The notes under the pieces were generated by a model. That model did no database searches and was not told where the DNA came from. It saw only the letters and a program-made list of their open reading frames with translations. A stretch of 64,000 nt of DNA from Botrytis cinerea B05.10 (Eukaryota; Ascomycota; Leotiomycetes; Helotiales; Sclerotiniaceae). The first letter of the stretch is position 1; each line of letters starts with the position of its first letter. The position numbers and the translations under genes are program-made. Positions 57,883 through 64,000 of this stretch are shown piece by piece. The stretch lies in the NCBI RefSeq assembly GCF_000143535.2, contig NC_037321.1:2232001-2296000 (forward strand), given 5' to 3'.

Positions 57883-59332
57883 CTAACAGTAAGATCCATT
57901 GATTGTAGGTGTAATAACACCTTGATCAACTAAGAGTTCCCATGACCAGTAGTCGGAAGTGATACCCTCTCCATCAACAGCAGCAGTGTTGTTAATCATC
58001 TTGACGTTCCAGAATGCGCTACCGGAAACATACTTCTGGTAAGCGTAAACTTGAGTATCGTGGATAACCTTACGTCCAGCAAGTGTATTGTTGTAAAGAG
58101 TCTGAAGAGACCATTCACCGATGAAAACAGGGAACTTGGAGTCACCTGCAGTGTATTCTGCTTGGCCACAGATAGCTGGGGAAACATATTGCGAATAAAT
58201 ACCGGCGGCGGCGAAGAAGTAGATATGGGAGTCAATGACGAGATTCATTCCAGCAGCGTAGAATGGGGACCAGAAAGTCTCCCCCAAGAAGCAGTCTTGC
58301 AGCATGACGGGGATTTTTTTGTTGACTTTACCGACACGAGTCAAGACACCGTTGATGTACGTGTTGATCCAGTTAGTACCGTTTGCCGTAAGCCCTTCAC
58401 TACTAGCAAATGCTTCAAAATTATCGCTCGCTTCATTAATAGGAGCAATGGTGAAACCTTGTGGTTGACCAGAGCTTTGGATGAAAGTCAAAATAGCATC
58501 GATGGCCTTGAAGGAGTAGTCTAAGTTTGTTGCATTTTGGAACCACCCGCTATGTCCGAAAGCTTCACCGATACCCAAGGAGTTAACTCCTCCAGGAAGA
58601 GAGTGAAGACCGATAATGACGTGCATTCCATACTTCTGGATAGCATAGAGGGCAATATTTCGGAGATAGGTTTGTTGATTACCATGGTATAATTTGGAAC
58701 CAGGAAATTTGATCCAAGCTGCATATGTAGTGGGAATTCGGAGCGTGTTTATGTTTTGAGCAGCGAGCTTGTCGATGTCGGCGGTGGTAATCCATGAAGC
58801 ATAACGAGCCTCAAGGACTGGGCCACACTCAGCACCCAAAGTCTCGCATAGGCCCCATTCATCAATAGCGTCAGGTGCATGAGCATTCCACCAGTCTGGA
58901 TCGTAGTTTTGTTCTCTAATGCTAGTGTTAGTTTATGTACACTTAAAAGAGAAAGAAAATGAGGTGGTCTTACTGTTCTAACCAAGCACCGAAATTAACA
59001 CCATTTGCTTTGTATGTGGTCCAGTCAACGTAATTAGTGGACTTCTTAGTCCAGGCAATGTCATGGAGATATCGTTGGATAGAAAGTGCAACCTCAGGAC
59101 AAGGAATGTTGCCATAATTCCAGACAGAACCGTGCTTTGAGGCATCGGTTTGGAGAGTAGCGCCGATCTTGGAAACAGCAACTTGGATATCCGATTTGAC
59201 AGTGCTTACGACTGTGGTGACAACTTTGGCAATACCAGCTTCGAGAGCAAGAATATCACCGAATAAAGAGGGAGTAGGGGCAGCGACCGCCAAAGGAGCG
59301 ACAGCCAAAAAAAGGCCTTTAGTGACACGCAT
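57883..59332 (-). CDS. Secreted GH5 exo-beta-1,3-glucanase
   Basis: Exons 59332-58974 and 58915-57883 on the minus strand encode 463 residues. A signal peptide (MRVTKGLFLAVAPLAVAAPTPS) is followed by an about 80-residue helical linker, then the (beta/alpha)8 domain from YKANGVNFGAWLEQ. Family landmarks: NINTLRIPTTYAAW, GLHSLPGGVN, the acid/base Glu in FTIAPINEAS, HIYFF with the conserved His, and the nucleophile Glu in FIGEWSL, closing with SGSAFWNVKM. This is the fungal exo-1,3-glucanase subfamily (EXG-like, GH5_9). The Cys-rich segment WGLCETLGAECGPVLEARY is also typical. Probable roles are cell-wall remodelling or callose/glucan breakdown. There is one intron of 58 bp in phase 2. Confidence 0.93.
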
Positions 59333-61866
59333 TGTAAACGAATGTGATAATTTGGATAAAGAGTGGACCGGATACCAGGATACCAAAGTGAGTTTGGATG
59401 AGAAAAAATCTACCCCCGAGTCTTCAACGTTGTCTTTATATCTTTTAAAAGCAGGCACTCACAAATCAGGCCAAGAAATTCTTTCGTTTACGATAATGAC
59501 TAGTCCACTGAGGATATTGTTATGACGGTGCCCATCCAGATCTGCCGTCACCATTTCTCCATTGATCCATGTTGAATTATTCTCCACGCTGGCTGTTAGA
59601 TGGGGAAAAAGAATTTTCGAGCCATTTCAGAGGACTGTTCATCTGAAGGCAGTTGGTAATGACCGCCACTAGAGGTTGTGGAGTTGACTGAACCAGTATA
59701 TCCTAGCACCAGGTGCCCGCTCGATCAGTTCAGGAACGAGTTTGGATAGGAAACATTGATTAAACGGGATGGTCTACCATTGCAAGGTCCGACTAATGCA
59801 GGTGGAAGATTGATATACAGTGATTAGTATTGTCAAAATTGTATGGAGTAATCTCTTTTGAAGATTCGCTAATGCTCCTAAGTAACAAAAAGAGTGATCC
59901 ATTGCGCTACGTAGATTTCCTTCTTTCTTGGCAAAGTAATGCCAATGCACTTGCACTTCGCCGTCCACCTTACATGATGGACGAAACTTATTTGTTGGTT
60001 CTTAGTGTATGTTGCCTGCCGCAGTGCCGGGCATGCAATGCTTCTAGTCTTCTATGCTTCTATGAAGATGTGGAGTGCATTGGAGCTTCGACAAGGACAT
60101 AAAAAACCGGTAGAGCGGGACATCAAACTCGTCAAAAGCAACCCCCTTTTAAAAACACCTTTGCTTTACAATAAAGCGATGCGGAAAGACAATTATGCTA
60201 TATTAAATTTCTCAAGATCCATTAACTTTTATGCTTACCAAAATACTGTGCGAACATTTTTCCAAAATTTCATTAAATTATATGATATTCGAAAAAGGAA
60301 TGTCAGTTCGCGGTTCCAGTATCTTGGTGAATAGCGGTATCAACTTCCGCCGATTTGTTTGCCGACCGTCCACTTCAGACTAACGTTAGTGGATGATGAT
60401 TCCCAACTAACAGATGAACTAGGAGTGAAAAGTTACCTGCATCTTATCTACGGCAAGTTCTCTTTCCTACGGACATCGTATTCTTGCACTCCAGAATGTA
60501 TGTCAACCATTACCAGTCCACTGGCAACTTCCGGTAGACCGAATGTTTAGTTCCCTTATGGCGTTCCCGGGCTAATAAAGCATTCTCGATGGTGAGTATT
60601 CTTAACCCAATTTTTGAATTCCATCGCTCAGCTGTGGATAAGTTCCTGTGTGGACTGGTCTACTCTAGCTACCTTGATTATGTGGTTCGGTTTTTTAGAC
60701 TCCCAGGAGCGGCTGATGATGTTTATACTTATCCTTGAGCTATTGGCCTACTCAGTTACACGGGGAAGTGTGATAAAGCTCATTTAAATAAGTGTCCTAC
60801 CTTTGTAAAGAGATAGATAGAAAGTTAAAGGTCGAAGGCGTTTTTCGAGACTTGAAGTCAAAAAACGGTCAAAATGTGTCAATCAAGCTTGATGGCCTCA
60901 TGGATTAGACTTATCAGAGTCAAAGATAGATCCAGCCGTGAGTGATGAATGCCCAGAAAGAAATTGAATCGAGAACGTGAAACCTATTTTCATATAAGAT
61001 CGACAAGACATTGCTGTGAATGGACCTTAAACGTCCACCTATACGAGATAAGGGAAGTTCTCTCTTTTTTACGGAATTCTCAGTTTGTCCATGCTTGAAA
61101 AGTGCAGTCCTCATTACTCCGTATATAAGCTTCTTTTGAAGCTTCAACTTGGTACTACCACCAATCTTGACAGTAGTCGATTCCCCCTGCATAAGTCGGG
61201 TTGGTAATTCTGAACTTGCCTAGAATTTCGCGATCGTGGGGCAAGAAATTATGGAGCAGTCGCAACTCCGAAGCTAGACGCACCTAGCACTGAGCCAAGA
61301 TGGTAAATTACAAGAGGGCTAACCTGGTTTCCTTAGCAGCGGAGTCGCACAATTTCTCGTCGCACGAGTATCTGTCCAGTCAAATTTTTGCTTTGTCAGG
61401 TTTATATGGGTTGGACCCAATGGATAACATTGTCACGAGGGAAATGCAGATAGGTAGGCACGATAGGGACGTGCTAAATCCGCATTTCCTGAACACTCTG
61501 GCGACGATCTGGTCATATTCTAACATGCTCCGGAAGACTCAGTAGGATAGGAATGCCACATTGAATCCAATTGTCTCGTCAAAAAGGTCTCTGGGTGTGA
61601 TGACTTGAGCTCACAAATAGTTATTGCCATTGTGTCCCCTGCACTGCACTCAGTGAGACTGCAATATCCTCAGAGCATCATCGGCGCTTAAAGAATAACT
61701 TTGTACGCACATTGCCAGTACTTACAACGCATCACTTCCAGTCACTCCGTCAACTCCCATTAAATTACCTCTTTCGTCATCTTTTTAGTCATACCAAAAT
61801 ACAAATCCAAGAGACAAAATTCAACAGCTCTAGATCGATTGCATTCCCTTAGGAGAAACCGCGACA
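59333..61866. other. Intergenic, no supported gene
   Basis: About 2.5 kb. Plus-strand frames at 59830-60102, 60005-60334 and 61300-61545 (81 codons, starting MVNYKRANLVSL) have no recognisable family and no clear introns. Decayed gene remnants cannot be excluded. The final 200 bp form the P450 promoter. Confidence 0.45.
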
Positions 61867-63687
61867 ATGGGCTTCATTTGGACTACGATTCTATTATCCT
61901 TCCTTACTCTCATACTATGGCTTCTACCTAAACTATATACCGCGCGGAATTTTTTCACGAAGTTATCAGCTCGTGGCTTGGTGAGTTTCTTCCCTTCTCA
62001 GAAGTGCGCAGTTACACTAACATCTCCTCTCAGCCAATGCCACCCCATAATTTCCTAGCTGGCCATCTTATCGAGCTAGCCAATGTTATGAAAGGTTTCC
62101 CAGCAGATGCACTAAAGGTATACCTTTTCGGTGCTCTCGCCCGCAAATACTCCAGTAATGGCGCATTCTACCTTGATCTATATCCTTTCGCAGCCCCATT
62201 CCTAGTCATCACTTCTCCGTTTCTCGCAAATCAAGCTGTACAATCTACTCCGATATCATATCGCAAGCCTGATGCTCTGAGAACTTGGTTCTGGAGCATC
62301 GCAGGTGGTATCAGTTTGTTTGATGCGGAATATGATGAGTGGAAGGATCTACGAAGTCTTTTCGCCAGAGGTTTCAGCAACAAGTATCTAACGAATTTGC
62401 TTCCTGGGATCATAGATGAGGTTGAAATCTATACAGAGGGGTTGAGAGAAAAGGCAAGGAGTGGGGAAATGATTCAGCTAGATGGGATTAATTTGAGATT
62501 CATGATTGATTCGATTGGGAATACCGCTTTGTGAGTTAATTCATTTCGCTACATTCATTGCACATAGAGATGGTTTGCGTGGAATGATAGAGTCAAAATA
62601 GGCGAAGTGAAACATTTTAACACAATCTAGGAACGCAAAGCTTAACGCACAGAGAGGATACAACCCTCTTGCAGACACCATGTTGAATCAAATCCAAAGT
62701 AAACTTGCGAATCAAGAAGTAAACCCTCTTCAATGGCTCAATTTTGTACGTCCGATTAAAGAGTGGCTCAATGGTCGGAAAATGGATGCGTATATCAACG
62801 TAGAACTCGACAAGCGCTTTGAGGCGTATACGCTATCTAAGAATTCCGAAACAAATGACCATTTGGACGACAAAGCAGGAACCTTTAAATCAATCATGGA
62901 TCTGGTTATCGAGGACTACATGGCTGATCCTGCTCGGCTCAATGCAACCAGTCTTGACCAAGAATTCCGCACTATCGCTACCCGTAACATCCGACTCCTT
63001 CTCTTCGCCGGCCATGATTCAACTGGTAGTGCCATATCCTGGTGTTACTATCTTCTTTCTAAAAACCCCTCCACCCTCGAAAAAATCATTCAAGAACACG
63101 ATTCGGTATTTGGAACTGACATTACCGCTGTTTCGAAACTCATTAAAGAGGATTCGACACTCATCAATCAATTGCCATATACAGCCGCCGTCATCAAAGA
63201 AACCCTTCGTCTCTTCCCACCCGCATCGAGTATTAGGCAAGGACTAAAAGGTGTGGACTTGGTTGATGAAGAAGGAAATATATATCCGACAGAACATTGC
63301 ATGGTATACACGCTTCACTTGCCAATCCAACATGATCCAAAATACTGGACACGCCCAAAAGAGTTTCTGCCCGAGAGATGGCTTGCACAATCAGGAGATG
63401 AATTGTATTGTGGTATAAAAGGAGCTTGGAGACCCTTTGAGCTAGGACCAAGGAACTGCATTGGGCAGGCTTTGGTGATGATGGAGTTGAAGATTGTGTT
63501 GTCGATGGTGGTGAGAGAGTTGGATGTACGGGATGCTTATAATGAATGGGATGAAAAGTTCGGCGATAAGAAAGGTGTAAAAGAAATAGACGGAGAAAGA
63601 TCATACCAGGTTGATGGAGGTGCTGCTCATCCGGCAGATAAATTTCCTTGCAGAATAAAATTCAGAAAGGGCGAGACACCGGCGTAG
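61867..63687 (+). CDS. Cytochrome P450 monooxygenase
   Basis: Exons 61867-61980, 62034-62530 and 62631-63687 give 555 residues. An N-terminal membrane anchor (WTTILLSFLTLILWLLPKLY) is followed by a proline-rich hinge (PMPPHNFLAGHL). The core has the I-helix FAGHDSTGSA, the K-helix ETLR (KETLRLFPPASSIR), PERW, and the haem loop FELGPRNCIGQ with the thiolate Cys at about 480. It is anchored in the ER and needs a P450 reductase. The resemblance is to fungal secondary-metabolism P450s that have a GHDST I-helix, but subfamily and substrate cannot be assigned by eye. The protein is about 30-50 residues longer than the average microsomal P450, with the extra length near KGVKEIDGERSYQ. No cluster genes are visible before the window ends. 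Confidence 0.93.
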
Positions 63688-64000
63688 TAATTTCTTGCAA
63701 GCCGTTGCCATGACCATCTTGAACATCTTGTTGTTCTCTATATTCAGAGTTTCAAATGGTCCGGATCCCAATTCGACAATCAGAAACCTCCATTTACTAT
63801 ATCACATTAGATCATTCAAAGGATTTGAGATACTGAATTCGCTTCAGAGAATAGATTGCTTTATCAGATATTAAGAATTTACATATAATGTCTCAGACCA
63901 AATTATGGGGTTCCTTGTCCATGTCGTCTACGACGTAGGTTGGATTTTCGGGATTTTTCTTTTAGTCTCGCATATTTCAGGAAAGTGCGGCCTCCATCAT
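63688..64000. other. P450 3' flank to window end
   Basis: 313 bp with no reading frame of interest; it probably contains the P450 3' UTR. Confidence 0.5.

Noticed and set aside
1..64000. Defence system, CRISPR, provirus or polyketide cluster
   Set aside because: I looked for repeat-spacer arrays, capsid or polymerase genes and PKS/NRPS domains on both strands; none is present.

Overview
The window reads as nuclear DNA of a filamentous ascomycete (Pezizomycotina). Genes carry short GT-AG introns (48 to about 200 bp) with CTAAC/CTGAC-like branch sites. Fungal families are present: an AflR-type Zn2Cys6 regulator, LEU5 carrier, TSC1, GH16 and GH5 glucanases, and fungal NDUFS4 and ATP17 forms. 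The first 9 kb carries a very strong repeat-induced point mutation (RIP) signature. A leotiomycete such as the Sclerotiniaceae would fit, but that placement is an impression of mine and not shown by the sequence. I see no bacterial operons, CRISPR, tRNA or rRNA.

Layout. 1-9060 is an extremely AT-rich, gene-free relic block. Bases 1-132 and 6542-6673 are two copies of one terminal repeat differing at 48 sites, all C-to-T or G-to-A changes in the left copy: a RIP-mutated LTR element whose right LTR end escaped. The 6.7-9.06 kb part holds further degraded repeats. Ordinary sequence starts near 9.1 kb.

9.8-13.3 kb: an AflR-like Zn2Cys6 regulator and a short-chain dehydrogenase, next to the relic block but with no PKS or NRPS in view. 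15.2-20 kb: a METTL4-type N6-adenine methyltransferase (+), mitochondrial ribosomal protein uL23m (-) and a dienelactone hydrolase (+). 21.5-30.7 kb: TSC1/hamartin, a LEU5-type mitochondrial carrier and an MFS-like membrane protein, all +. 31.1-35.3 kb: a ubiquitin C-terminal hydrolase with an intron hidden in frame, and a secreted GH16 glucanase. 37.6-44.3 kb (-): a PLP aminotransferase and a 1,314-residue disordered RGG protein. 45.6-47.2 kb: the F-ATP synthase subunit f (-) and complex I NDUFS4 (+) genes diverge from a 267-bp shared promoter. 50.6-54.2 kb: the spliceosomal DEAH helicase Prp22 in one exon. 54.8-59.3 kb (-): an unresolved small gene with polyalanine, a GFA-family protein and a secreted GH5 exo-glucanase. 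61.9-63.7 kb (+): a cytochrome P450.

Most genes are housekeeping and not functionally linked. The exceptions are the divergent respiratory pair and, more loosely, the two secreted glucanases. Splice structures were inferred by hand from GT/AG sites, branch sites, phase and family conservation. For every multi-exon model given with exact coordinates, the exon lengths sum to a multiple of three. No wholly new system was found. The most informative items are the LTR pair recording RIP, the post-RIP 51-bp duplication, the hidden in-frame intron, the 15-nt microexon and the Prp22 internal duplication.
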